Position numbers and translations under genes: made by a program
Notes under the pieces: model-generated
Databases searched by the model: none
What the model was told of the DNA's origin: nothing
Seen by the model: only the letters and a program-made list of their open reading frames with translations
Shown here: piece by piece, positions 19,727 through 29,778 of the stretch
Layout of the letters: every line of letters starts with the position of its first letter
Position numbering within the stretch: the stretch's first letter is position 1
Origin: an uncultured Lewinella sp.
GTDB taxonomy: Bacteria; Bacteroidota; Bacteroidia; Chitinophagales; Saprospiraceae
Length of the DNA stretch: 64,000 nt
Assembly: GCA_913057785.1 (NCBI GenBank)
Contig: CAJXPD010000004.1
Location: forward strand, 25,835-89,834
Direction of reading: 5' to 3'

Positions 19727-21100
19727 TTAGCACATCTGGTATTCAGGCATTGACATAAGACCTAGCAAGACGAGCCTGGTCGTATCTTCTTCGCTCTTAC
19801 CTCTAGTGATGCGCTTAAATAGGGGCATTGGTATTTTACCACTATTGGGAAGGAGGTAGGTTGAGAGGTAATCCACTTGCTCTTCGATATCTTTTCCTAT
19901 GACTTGTGTGAAAATGGGATTGAGGTCCACCTTAGCTGTTAAGCGCCGAGTAATTTTGTTTTGTCGCTTGGCCTCAAATTCTTCCTTTAGTTTAAAGTTG
20001 ACCTCTTTACTATTGAATAAATAAGCCGGAAGGTTAAGACGAATCATAAGCGTAGAATTATCTACCCAACTCCTATTACCTGGCCAACCTGCCACATTGG
20101 GCGGGTTAAATAAGCTTTGGCCAAGGCTGCGTTGTAGGAAGACCAGCGCTAGTTCATTTTCAAATTCGATATGAAGATTCTTCATCATTCCTGCTACTAG
20201 ATCGACTGGAGATTTAATCTTAGATCCGCGATTCTTTGTTTCATAAAACCAGTCACTTAGGAAGATGCTTTGCATTAATTTTGCGATATCATAATCAGAA
20301 GCGTAGAAGCTATTCGAGAGTTGCTGGACATGTTTTTCATTAATGTCTTCATTAACGAAATAGCGATAGATCTTACGCACTATAAATTGAGCAGTTTCCT
20401 TTTTCTCTAGAATCATATCGATGATATCCGTACCGTCAAAACGTCCACTTTTACCAAAGAAGGTCTTCTGGCCGTAGTCGTGGACCCTTGCCCTAAAAAT
20501 GAACTCTCCTTTAGCGGTACTACTCCAACCCGTGAAGGCTCTAGCAGCCTCTTTAATGTCTTTTTCAGTATAGTTCCCTCGACCAATGGTAAACAACTCC
20601 ATCAGTTCTCTGGCGAAGTTCTCATTGGGCTTCTGTTTCCGATTCTGTTGATTGTTTAGAAAACGAATCATACTAGGATCCTTAGCAATAGCTAGAACTA
20701 ATTCCCGAAAGTTTCCTAGGGCATGCTTACGAATAGTGTTTAGTTGATTGCCAGCCATGGCAGATGTTTTGCTTTGACAAGCAAAATGGCCGTGCCAGAA
20801 CAGCGTCATTCTTTCCAATAAGGGACTCTCCTTCTCATCACTCATCCGCTTAATCCAAGCTGCACTTTGTAGGACCACCAGTCTTCGTTCTTTCTTTCTG
20901 CTTTCTGCTTTGTCCTTTTCACTCATTTGGAGGAAGCCTTCTACATCTGGATCATTAGGGGGAGACAAGGGGGGCGTGGCAAGTGCTTTAGTGAAGAGCT
21001 CATTGACCGCTTGAGAGACAGACAGCTTTCGCTTTTGTTCCCATTCCCCAATGCTTAGTCCAAAACCGGCGCGCCCATATAGGTGCTTTATCTTTTCCAT
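19727..21100 (-). CDS. DUF1800 domain protein
   Basis: LYGRAGFG; FWHGHFACQSKT; NENFARELMELFTIGRGNYTEKDIKEAARAFTGW; NVAGWPGNRSW. Confidence 0.92.
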   Translation of the reverse strand: MEKIKHLYGRAGFGLSIGEWEQKRKLSVSQAVNELFTKALATPPLSPPNDPDVEGFLQMSEKDKAESRKKERRLVVLQSAAWIKRMSDEKESPLLERMTLFWHGHFACQSKTSAMAGNQLNTIRKHALGNFRELVLAIAKDPSMIRFLNNQQNRKQKPNENFARELMELFTIGRGNYTEKDIKEAARAFTGWSSTAKGEFIFRARVHDYGQKTFFGKSGRFDGTDIIDMILEKKETAQFIVRKIYRYFVNEDINEKHVQQLSNSFYASDYDIAKLMQSIFLSDWFYETKNRGSKIKSPVDLVAGMMKNLHIEFENELALVFLQRSLGQSLFNPPNVAGWPGNRSWVDNSTLMIRLNLPAYLFNSKEVNFKLKEEFEAKRQNKITRRLTAKVDLNPIFTQVIGKDIEEQVDYLSTYLLPNSGKIPMPLFKRITRGKSEEDTTRLVLLGLMSMPEYQMC

Positions 21101-21231
21101 GTCGTAGCGTATTTTTGTTCTTTGGACTGTAAAAGCCCAAATCGGTTTAATGGCGACGATTTAAGGAAACGTTAAACCAGCGAGGGAAAGTGATTTATAC
21201 GTATATTTAAGCGAATTAAAATCCCATAGGA

Positions 21232-22401
21232 ATGAGAAGAATATTGACCCTAATCAGTTTGTTTGCGATAACTAGCATTTCACTTCACGCGCAGGGCATT
21301 TCCTTTTTCAAAGGAAATTGGGAAGAAGCTTTGGCTGAGGCGAAAAAGCAAGATAAAATCATTTTCGTAGATGCATATGCAGTCTGGTGTGGACCTTGCA
21401 AGCGTATGTCTAAGAATGTTTTCCCACACGATAAAGTGGGACAATTCTATAATAAGAACTTTATCAACTTGAAGCTGGATATGGAAAGAGGAGAAGGGCT
21501 GAAGTTTAGAAAGCAATATCCTGTCTCTGCTTTTCCCACGCTTTTTTACATTGATTATACCGGGGAACTGGTCATGAAGGTAAAAGGCGCGCAGGATGTT
21601 GAAGGTTTCATCAAATTGGGGGAGAGTGCACTTAAGAAAATTGACCGAAGCGGCTTGTACGCAGAGGCATACGATAAAGGAGACCGGGATCCCGAATTGG
21701 TTTACAATTATGTTAAGGCATTAAATAAAGCAGGAAAACCAAGCTTGAAGATTGCCAATGAATACATTCGATCTCAGAAGAATCTGAACACACCAGAAAA
21801 TCTAAAATTCTTGTTGGAGGCAGCTTCGCAGGCCGATTCCCGCTTATTTAACTTAATGATCGAGCATCGCAAACAGATTGAGGCTGTAACATCTCAGGAA
21901 GCGGTTCAAACTAGAATTCTAGATGCCAGTCGTGCCACTGCAGACAAAGCGATAGAGTTCAAGAGTAAAGATTTACTTACCGAGGCACATGATGTGATGA
22001 AGAAGCACTACCCTGAGATGGCAAAATCCTTTATTTATCAAACTGAAATGGGATATTGCTTGAGCCAAGGAGAGGTCGAGGACTATCTAGATGCATGTAA
22101 GAGTTATGCTAAGAAGGTACTCAAGAATGATCCGGATGAACTGTCCACTTTAGCCATCCAGATTTCGAGCAACTTTAAAGGAGAAGATCGAGCTAAAAAA
22201 CAGGCAGAGAGTTTTGCTGGATTAGCTGCAAAGAAGAGTATGAATTATCGGCATTGGTTGAATTATGCTTCCATCTTAAATCGAAATGGAAAACAAGCGG
22301 AAGCAGTTGAGGCAGCGAAGACGTCTTTGGAGTTGGTGAAGGGTGGAGATCCAAAGCAAGTTCAGATGGTGGAGAGTTTCCTACGTCGGATAGATAGTTA
22401 A
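21232..22401 (+). CDS. Thioredoxin-fold protein with C-terminal helical region
   Basis: IIFVDAYAVWCGPCKRMSKNVFP. Confidence 0.88.
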   Translation: MRRILTLISLFAITSISLHAQGISFFKGNWEEALAEAKKQDKIIFVDAYAVWCGPCKRMSKNVFPHDKVGQFYNKNFINLKLDMERGEGLKFRKQYPVSAFPTLFYIDYTGELVMKVKGAQDVEGFIKLGESALKKIDRSGLYAEAYDKGDRDPELVYNYVKALNKAGKPSLKIANEYIRSQKNLNTPENLKFLLEAASQADSRLFNLMIEHRKQIEAVTSQEAVQTRILDASRATADKAIEFKSKDLLTEAHDVMKKHYPEMAKSFIYQTEMGYCLSQGEVEDYLDACKSYAKKVLKNDPDELSTLAIQISSNFKGEDRAKKQAESFAGLAAKKSMNYRHWLNYASILNRNGKQAEAVEAAKTSLELVKGGDPKQVQMVESFLRRIDS

Positions 22402-22426
22402 GTCGAAAGACGATCGTAAAATAACA

Positions 22427-22491
22427 AAAGGCCAAAGTGCTAGAAGATGTCCTTGTTCAGGGCAATATCGGAAAGCATTTTGGCCTTTTTG
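22427..22491. terminator. Terminator-like inverted repeat
   Basis: aaaaggccaaagtgct...agcattttggccttttt. Confidence 0.6.
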
Positions 22492-22526
22492 TGTATAAGC
22501 GGATAGAACATAGTAAATGTATTCCT

Positions 22527-23702
22527 ATGTACAAGATTTTGATCATAATGAGTGTCTTTCTGTATACTCACACTAATCTCAATGGGCAACCTACAAAAGA
22601 CCACATCACTTTTGATGATTCTCCCTGGACGATCTTATTACAGAAGGCAAAGACTCAGAATAAAGTAATATTTGTAGATGCCTATACCACTTGGTGTGGG
22701 CCATGTAAGACCATGGCCAAGGAGGTTTTTACTGATTCTACCGTGGCAAAGTTGTACAATGATCATTTTATCAATACACAAATTGATGCTGAACGGGGAG
22801 AAGGCACAACTTTTGCAAGGAAGTATCGAATTCGAGCCTATCCCAGCTTACTTTTTATCGATGGAGATGGAGAGGTAGTACACCGAGCCACCGGTTTTCA
22901 TGGTGTGGATGATTTTAAGGTATTAGGAGAAACAGCCTTAAGCCCCTCGGGAGGCTTACGGGAATGGAATCGGCGTTACCAAAAGGGAGAACGTTCACCT
23001 GAGTTTTTGCAGCAGCTGATTGTTGCTAAATACAATGCCATGGAAGACGACTATATGGCGGTGGCCGAATCCTATATGCGATCCCAGAAGGATTGGAGTA
23101 CATTACCCAATATGCAGTTGATCTTTACCTTAACTGAAGATCCAGAGTCGAGCTGGTTTGATTATATGGTGGATCATCGAGAAGATTTCGATCTGTTGTT
23201 TGGGAGGGAGACGGTTGCTTCAAAATTACAAAGCTTATTTTTGAAAAAGCCATTAGGCAAAACGGAGGATGCCTTGAAGGAGGTGGATCGCTTCTACGCC
23301 AAAGTTTATCCTGATCTAGCTCCAAAGCTTTCAGCTCACTTTAAGATGAATTACTTTCGAACCGTTGGTGACATGAACTCCTTTGCTAAGGCTGCTGACC
23401 AATACCTCAGCACTTACGGTTCATCAGATGCAAATGAGTTAAATAACATCGCCTGGAACTTCTTTGAATATGTCGAGGATCGTGCTCTTCTCGAAAAAGC
23501 CGTAAAGTGGGCGGAGAAATCAGTGGATTTAGAAACCGGTTATCATAACTTGGATACTTTAGCTCATCTGTTTTACAAGTTAAAGAAGAAAGCTAAAGCT
23601 AAGAAGGCGGCTAAGCAAGCAATAGCCCTAGCATCGGCTGAGGGAGTAAGTCTTACCACTACAGAGATGCTATTGAACCAGCTTAATGGTCGAGGAGAAT
23701 GA
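22527..23702 (+). CDS. Thioredoxin-fold protein, tandem paralogue
   Basis: VIFVDAYTTWCGPCKTMAKEVF; start at 22527 (MYKILIIMSVFLYTHTNLNGQ signal) preferred over 22437. Confidence 0.87.
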   Translation: MYKILIIMSVFLYTHTNLNGQPTKDHITFDDSPWTILLQKAKTQNKVIFVDAYTTWCGPCKTMAKEVFTDSTVAKLYNDHFINTQIDAERGEGTTFARKYRIRAYPSLLFIDGDGEVVHRATGFHGVDDFKVLGETALSPSGGLREWNRRYQKGERSPEFLQQLIVAKYNAMEDDYMAVAESYMRSQKDWSTLPNMQLIFTLTEDPESSWFDYMVDHREDFDLLFGRETVASKLQSLFLKKPLGKTEDALKEVDRFYAKVYPDLAPKLSAHFKMNYFRTVGDMNSFAKAADQYLSTYGSSDANELNNIAWNFFEYVEDRALLEKAVKWAEKSVDLETGYHNLDTLAHLFYKLKKKAKAKKAAKQAIALASAEGVSLTTTEMLLNQLNGRGE

Positions 23703-23768
23703 GACTACATATTGTTATATCGACTACATTATACATTCCGAAAAGAATGTATAGTGCTTGCTGACAAT

Positions 23769-23803
23769 AAAAAAACCTCTTCCAATCCGGAAGAGGTTTA
23801 TAT
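23769..23803. terminator. Terminator hairpin
   Basis: AAAAACCTCTTCC-AATCC-GGAAGAGGTTT. Confidence 0.8.
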
Positions 23804-23846
23804 GTTTCTTGAGTGTAAAGCGTAGTTCTCAAAAGTATATTTACTC

Positions 23847-24590
23847 CTATCGTATTCTTAAATTCAATGGAATATCTAGAATTTGAGAGGTGAGTACTAA
23901 ATTCCTAACATCATCTTCTTTAGTGGAAACAATGATCTCCACCCGGCGATTAAACCTTCTACCTTCGGGGAGATCTCTACCTCTTCGATCTTGGTTAAGG
24001 GCTACAGGGTTTTTCTCTCCATATCCTTTGGTAATAATCCTATTAGGGCTGATCCCTCGCTGAATCAAGTAGTTCTTTGCCTGCTTAGCCCTAGATTTTG
24101 ATAGCATATCATTATAAGGGTGAGTTCCCTTCGCATCTGTATGACCATTTAACTGGACTTCCATTTCTGGGTTTTCTACTAAAATCGTACTCACATCTTT
24201 CAATATTCGTTCAGATCTATCCTTTATCTTAGATTTATTGAAATCAAAGTATATGGTTTCGATAGCCGGAGATGTTGGCGCACAAACTTTTTTGCATAAA
24301 GCCCTAATGGCTTCAATATCTACTACCTTGGCATGTTTGAATCCCTTGTCAGCGACTTCATTTTTCTTTACTTCTGCTGACCCTTCGTCACTATATCCTT
24401 TTATATAGTACCTATATATATCCATAGCATCAATATGCATGGCGACATCACTTACACCCGCATCTTTAAAGTAATCATCTCCAATGTTATGGTCATATAC
24501 GGCCACTTGTATCCAATATTCAGCAGCATTTAGGAGCGTGTTTGATAGTAGTCCCAGCACTAAAGTTAAGAGGAGCAGAAATTTTTTCAT
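23847..24590 (-). CDS. OmpA-family protein with N-terminal SPOR-like region
   Basis: IYFDFNKSKIKDRSERILKDVSTIL...VQLNGHTDAKGTHPYNDMLSKSRAKQAKNYLIQRGI...GRRFNRRVEIIV. Confidence 0.92.
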   Translation of the reverse strand: MKKFLLLLTLVLGLLSNTLLNAAEYWIQVAVYDHNIGDDYFKDAGVSDVAMHIDAMDIYRYYIKGYSDEGSAEVKKNEVADKGFKHAKVVDIEAIRALCKKVCAPTSPAIETIYFDFNKSKIKDRSERILKDVSTILVENPEMEVQLNGHTDAKGTHPYNDMLSKSRAKQAKNYLIQRGISPNRIITKGYGEKNPVALNQDRRGRDLPEGRRFNRRVEIIVSTKEDDVRNLVLTSQILDIPLNLRIR

Positions 24591-25288
24591 GAGAATGCCA
24601 GTTTTGAATTTTAAAGTTTTGCAAAAAAGCGTTAAGCCTAAGGATGAACAAATATCTCCTTAGGTTTTACATACTGATCGACTTGTAAATAGATCTGAGT
24701 TACTTCACTCAACCCTATATGATTGAAGTCTAACTCATGGGGGAAAATGGAATTGGTAGTAAATCTTTCGCCTTGATGCCGCCCCATTAAAGGGGAGGAT
24801 CATAGGGATGAATATTTACATCCTAAATGGAATGTAAATGAAATGACATTATGATACTCTCCAGGAAATTAAAAGTAGATAGCTGTTTGGTATGGACCTC
24901 AAAGGCACAACTGAAATAGGGAGAAAAAGTGGGAGGTTAGTGTTCTTAGTGGAGGGGCGTGATAGTCAAATATCACATTGGTAAATATAATAACAATTTT
25001 AATATTCAAGTAGAAAAAGAGACTTTGTTTTCTAAATTCCTCATTTTACCCAAGTTGTGATGAGTTGACACTGGATTCAGTTGAATAATTCCTTATGGAT
25101 TCAGCCTGACCTATAAATTCTTATCCACGCTATTTTCATTTTGCTTTTGAAGGATAACCATTTGGGACTAAGAAGTGTTTCTTAATTTCCGATAGCTAGG
25201 TACATATATATCAGGGCTAAAAAGATAAATTTGCGGAATGAACTGAGCCTAGCGGGATAAAGGAGATCTTTTAATTAAAAATTTAAGC

Positions 25289-26332
25289 ATGGCGAATGCG
25301 TCGGAAGGTTCAAAAAGAACTGATGTAAACACCTTAGGTGAGTTTGGATTGATTGACCATCTTACCTCAAGATTTCAACTCACGCAATCCTCCAGTGTCA
25401 AAGGAGTGGGGGATGACGGAGCTGTGATTGACAATGGTAATATGATGACCGTAGTGTCGACAGATATGTTGGTGGAAGGTATTCATTTTGATTTAATGTA
25501 CAGCCCCCTAAAGCATTTGGGTTATAAATCTATTGTCGTCAATCTCTCCGATATATATGCAATGAATGCTATCCCTAAACAGGTGACGGTTTCCATTGCA
25601 CTTTCCAATCGTTTTTCAGTTGAAGCCCTAGAAGAGTTATATGATGGCATCAAGCGTGCTTGCGAATATTATCAGGTAGACCTTGTAGGAGGTGATACTA
25701 CTTCCTCTCCGAAGGGACTATATATTAGTGTCACGGCGATTGGACAAGTAGAGAAGAATCGAGTGGTATACCGCAACACTGCGAAAGTGGGCGATCTGAT
25801 TTGTATCACAGGAAACGTTGGAGCGGCCTATCTTGGTCTGCAGCTACTTGAACGAGAAAAACAACTCTATTTGTCAAACCCGAAGATCAAACCCGATCTG
25901 GAAGAGCAGGACTTTTTGGTAGGTCGTCAGTTAAAACCTGAAGCTAGAAGAGACATGATCGAAGTTTTTAAGAAGAGTGGACTTCAACCTACCTCTATGA
26001 TCGATGTGTCAGACGGCGTAGCTTCAGAGATATTTCATATTTGTAAGCAATCGAAAGTAGGTGCTTTCGTAGAAGAAAGTGGAGTACCCATCCACCCCGA
26101 TGCGCAAATGATGGCTTTGAAGTTTCAGTTGGATCCCATTACTTGTGCACTCAATGGAGGAGAAGACTATGAACTTATATTTACGGTAGACCCATCAGAT
26201 TTAGATAAGGTTAAATACTTACCGGATATCTACATCATGGGAGAGATTGTACCAGAGGAAGATGGTATTAAGTTACATACTAAGGGAGGGAATATACATG
26301 ATCTCTCGGCCCAAGGATGGAAACATTTTTGA
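25289..26332 (+). CDS. thiL: Thiamine-monophosphate kinase
   Basis: GEFGLIDHLTSRF, GVGDDGAVID, STDMLVEGIHFDL, MIDVSDGVASEIFHICKQS, LNGGEDYELIFT. Confidence 0.95.
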   Translation: MANASEGSKRTDVNTLGEFGLIDHLTSRFQLTQSSSVKGVGDDGAVIDNGNMMTVVSTDMLVEGIHFDLMYSPLKHLGYKSIVVNLSDIYAMNAIPKQVTVSIALSNRFSVEALEELYDGIKRACEYYQVDLVGGDTTSSPKGLYISVTAIGQVEKNRVVYRNTAKVGDLICITGNVGAAYLGLQLLEREKQLYLSNPKIKPDLEEQDFLVGRQLKPEARRDMIEVFKKSGLQPTSMIDVSDGVASEIFHICKQSKVGAFVEESGVPIHPDAQMMALKFQLDPITCALNGGEDYELIFTVDPSDLDKVKYLPDIYIMGEIVPEEDGIKLHTKGGNIHDLSAQGWKHF

Positions 26333-26492
26333 GTTCAAAACTATTATAAATGATTCTCAGACAATGCTCGTGTTTCAAGACATTCAATAATGAAATTCTA
26401 CGCTTTTCTGACAATGATAGTCAGCTAAGCTTATTAATCTCATTTTTTGATTGTCCACGAAATTTGTCCAGGAAGGTAATAAACTAGTGGAC

Positions 26493-27542
26493 ATGCAATC
26501 CAATAAAATTCTCTCTCTGTACTTCCTCTTTGGCTTGGTACTATTGATAGGGTGTAATTCAGAAGGCAGCACCTCAACATCAACGAGCAGTAGTACGGCT
26601 ACAACACCTCCACCAGCCAATGAGCCAGCTAGAGTCAGCTTCAATAGAGATTCTGCCTATGCTTATGTGGCCAAACAGGTTGCATTTGGGCCTCGAGTAA
26701 TAGGTTCAGAAGGTCATAAGGCTTGTAAGGAATGGTTCGTTCAACAGTTTGAGCAATTTGGTGCCACAGTTATCGAACAGGACTTTGACGCGAAAGTATA
26801 CACCGGGAAAGTATATCCTGCCACCAATATCATAGCCCAATACAATCCTGGAAATACCGACAGAATTGTATTAGCTGCGCATTGGGATACTCGCCATATT
26901 GCAGATTCGCCATTAAGTACTGAGCGGAAGAACGAGCCCATCCTAGGGGCGGATGATGGTGGAAGTGGCGTTGGTGTTCTTCTAGAACTAGCGAGACAGT
27001 TGGAGAGCATGGACCTGCAATTGGGAGTAGATATCGTGTTGTTTGATGCAGAGGACTATGGAGAAAGCCGGGATGATATCGAGGATGAAGCAGAAGGAAC
27101 CAAAAACAGAAATACTTGGGCTTTGGGTTCTCAGTATTGGTCTAATAATTTGCACCGCACTAACTACAAGCCTAGGTATGGAATCCTATTGGATATGGTT
27201 GGCGCCAGAAATGCTCGTTTCCCCAGAGAACAATATTCCACCTATTTTGCCGCGCCAGTAGTGAATAAGGTATGGGATTTGGCTGGTAAGTTGGGGTATA
27301 GCAATTACTTCCATAATGCAGAAGGAGGTGGGATTACGGACGACCATTATTTTGTGAATACCATTGCTAAAATCCCCATGATCGATATTATCAATTTGCC
27401 GATTGATTCTGACAATAAAGGATTTGGTAGTCATTGGCATACCCAAAACGATGACATGGAAGTGATCAATAAACGCACCTTAAAGGCAGTGGGGCAGGTT
27501 TTGTTGGAGCTCCTGATAAAAGAAGATGCGGGTCAGTTATAG
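26493..27542 (+). CDS. M28 family peptidase / glutaminyl-cyclase-like lipoprotein
   Basis: LLIGCNSEG lipobox; FGPRVIGSEGHKACKEWFVQQF, AHWDTRHIADSP, GADDGGSGVGVLLELAR, LFDAEDYGE, HWHTQNDDMEVI. Confidence 0.9.
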   Translation: MQSNKILSLYFLFGLVLLIGCNSEGSTSTSTSSSTATTPPPANEPARVSFNRDSAYAYVAKQVAFGPRVIGSEGHKACKEWFVQQFEQFGATVIEQDFDAKVYTGKVYPATNIIAQYNPGNTDRIVLAAHWDTRHIADSPLSTERKNEPILGADDGGSGVGVLLELARQLESMDLQLGVDIVLFDAEDYGESRDDIEDEAEGTKNRNTWALGSQYWSNNLHRTNYKPRYGILLDMVGARNARFPREQYSTYFAAPVVNKVWDLAGKLGYSNYFHNAEGGGITDDHYFVNTIAKIPMIDIINLPIDSDNKGFGSHWHTQNDDMEVINKRTLKAVGQVLLELLIKEDAGQL

Positions 27543-27571
27543 TTTTTGACTGCCAGATTGCCAAACCCAGT

Positions 27572-27622
27572 AAACGGGCTAGTAGTTAAGGGGACAAATC
27601 CTACTACTAGCCCGTTTTTTTA
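27572..27622. terminator. Intrinsic terminator
   Basis: AAACGGGCTAGTAG...CTACTAGCCCGTTTTTTTA. Confidence 0.85.
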
Positions 27623-27657
27623 TGGATAATAGTAATCAATTACTTAAAACGCAGCTC

Positions 27658-28652
27658 ATGAAAGTACACTCTCTATACCTATCCATCCCTACGCCTTGCC
27701 ATGAAGACTGGGACAAAATGACACCAACAGAAAAGGGGCGTCATTGCCAAAGTTGTGAAAAGGAGGTGGTCGATTTCTCCTTGCTTTCTGATCAACAGAT
27801 CCTAGATCTATTGCTAAAACCCAAAAGGGCCTGTGTGGAAGGTTTCGATCAGATCAACTAGGTAGACAGATGTTTCTGAAACCTGTTGGTAAGAGCTCTC
27901 CTTGGGCCAAAGCAGGACTACTAGCGGCTAGCTTGTTGCTAGCAGTTCCTACTATGGGACAACAACTTGAAAAGGCTAAGATTGAGCAAGTAGAGAAGCA
28001 AATCACAAATACGGAACCGGGAAAACAAGTAACAGGACGAGTACTGGATACAAAAGGAGAACCCTTAATCGGTGCTAGCATTTTGGTTAAAAGTACAGCT
28101 AATGGTACGGCGACAGATATTGATGGATTCTTTAAAATCAACTTGAAAACAGGAAGAGATACAATAGTCGTATCCTACACTGGTTTCGAAACCAAAGAGG
28201 TGTTAATTGATAATTCTCTTTCCGAAAGTCTTGAAATACAACTAGAGGAGGGAATTCTTCTAGATGAGGTAGTAGTTTTAGGCTACTCGACAGGAGTTGT
28301 GAAAGGAGGCTGGGTCGGTGCCGTGTCTAGAATTGAAGTGGTACCGAGGAAACCACGTAGACGTACACCTCGGTTTTCTATTCCCCTTAAACCTGAGATT
28401 AAAGTTTATCCAAATCCGTTCGTATCTCAAATTCAAATTGAGTTGGAAAGGATACAAGAAGGAGATTATAGTGTGAGACTAGTTGCTAACACTGGTCAAG
28501 TAGTTCACCAAGTCCATTTATTCCTTAGCTCTTATCAGCGTCTAGAGTTTGACATAGCTCCACTCAATCTTCCCACTGGTACCTATTGGCTTCAGATTAG
28601 TGATGGCAAGGGGCAAGACTTTAAGCAGCAAGTCATAAAGATCAACCGATAG
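27658..28652 (+). pseudogene. CarboxypepD_reg-like/T9SS protein, copy 1, split by 1-nt frameshift
   Basis: ORFs 27622-27861 and 27870-28652 together match the paralogue at 28704; adding one A to the AAAA run at 27823-27826 restores LLKPKKGLCGRF... through to the T9SS tail. Confidence 0.75.
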
Positions 28653-28703
28653 AATTTACCAACAGCCCAATTCTACTATTCATCAATACTTAAAGACGCG
28701 ATT

Positions 28704-29705
28704 ATGAAAGTGCAATCATTACATCTAGCTATTCCTACACCCTGCCATGAAGACTGGGGTAAGATGACACCCACCAAGAAAGGCCGCCATTGTCAAGCTT
28801 GCCAAAAAGAGATTATTGATTTCTCTGTGCTGACTGATCAACAAGTATTAGATCTGTTCACTAAAAATAAGCACGGCTTGTGCGGGAGATTTAGTGCCAA
28901 TCAATTGGATAGACAGATGTTTCCGAGACCAATTAGTCAAATCTCGCCCTGGGCTAAGGCTGGTCTATTAGCTGCTAGTCTTTTGCTAGCAATTCCGGCC
29001 ATAGGGCAGAAAGACCTAGCTGAATCAGATCCAATTGAGCTTTCTGTTCAACCTGAATATTGGGATTTAAAAGGTAAGGTTATTGATGAGATAGGAGAAC
29101 CTTTGGTTGGCGCCTCTATTTTACTGCATGGCAGATCCACGGGGACCGTATCTGATTTAGATGGAGAATTTGTAGCTTCTTTGCATCGCTCTGACAAACG
29201 GATGTGGGTGTCTTACACTGGTTATCGTACTAAAGAAGTCATACTTAAAGATAAATTTCTTCGAAATATTACTGTGGTATTAGAAAAGGGCATCAAACTT
29301 CAGGAGGTAGTGGTCTCTGCACCTAAAGTAGATGTGGCGGCATCAACTACCGCTGGTTGCCTGGTGGAAACAATGGGAGAACTTGTATTGATCAAAACAT
29401 CGAGCCAGAAAAAAAGACGAGAAAAAAAGCGAATGCTGGCAAACGAAGCTAGTGTCCAAGTATTTCCAAATCCATTTATCTCTAATATCCAGATCGAAAT
29501 AGGGGAGGTGAAGGAGGCCGCATTTCAATTGAGCTTGATCTCAAGTACAGGACAGCAAGTCCATGATGCCAAACTTTTGCTTCACTCATTTCAACGGGTG
29601 GAAATCGATCTGACTTCCTTACCGCTTCCTGCTGGCGTCTATTGGTTAAAACTAAGCGATGGAAAGCGTCAGCACTTCCAGCAAAAGTTGATAAAGGCAA
29701 AATAA
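28704..29705 (+). CDS. CarboxypepD_reg-like domain protein with N-terminal CxxC module and T9SS C-terminal domain, copy 2
   Basis: IPTPCHEDWGKMTPTKKGRHCQACQKEIIDFS; GKVIDEIGEPLVGASILLHG; VFPNPFISNIQIEI...GVYWLKLSDGKRQHFQQKLIK. Confidence 0.85.
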   Translation: MKVQSLHLAIPTPCHEDWGKMTPTKKGRHCQACQKEIIDFSVLTDQQVLDLFTKNKHGLCGRFSANQLDRQMFPRPISQISPWAKAGLLAASLLLAIPAIGQKDLAESDPIELSVQPEYWDLKGKVIDEIGEPLVGASILLHGRSTGTVSDLDGEFVASLHRSDKRMWVSYTGYRTKEVILKDKFLRNITVVLEKGIKLQEVVVSAPKVDVAASTTAGCLVETMGELVLIKTSSQKKRREKKRMLANEASVQVFPNPFISNIQIEIGEVKEAAFQLSLISSTGQQVHDAKLLLHSFQRVEIDLTSLPLPAGVYWLKLSDGKRQHFQQKLIKAK

Positions 29706-29778
29706 CGAAGTCAGGATATAGGGCGGAAAGTGTGACCAATGAACCTCTTCTCGCTTTAGTGGTTATGTTTACAATGAT

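Noticed and set aside
22437-22526. N-terminal extension of the second thioredoxin ORF
   Set aside because: It reads through a terminator-like inverted repeat; the signal peptide starts at 22527.
27820-27835. Programmed ribosomal frameshift in copy 1
   Set aside because: CCC AAA AGG G is not a strong slippery heptamer (not A AAA AAG) and the paralogue has no shift; mutation or sequencing error is simpler.
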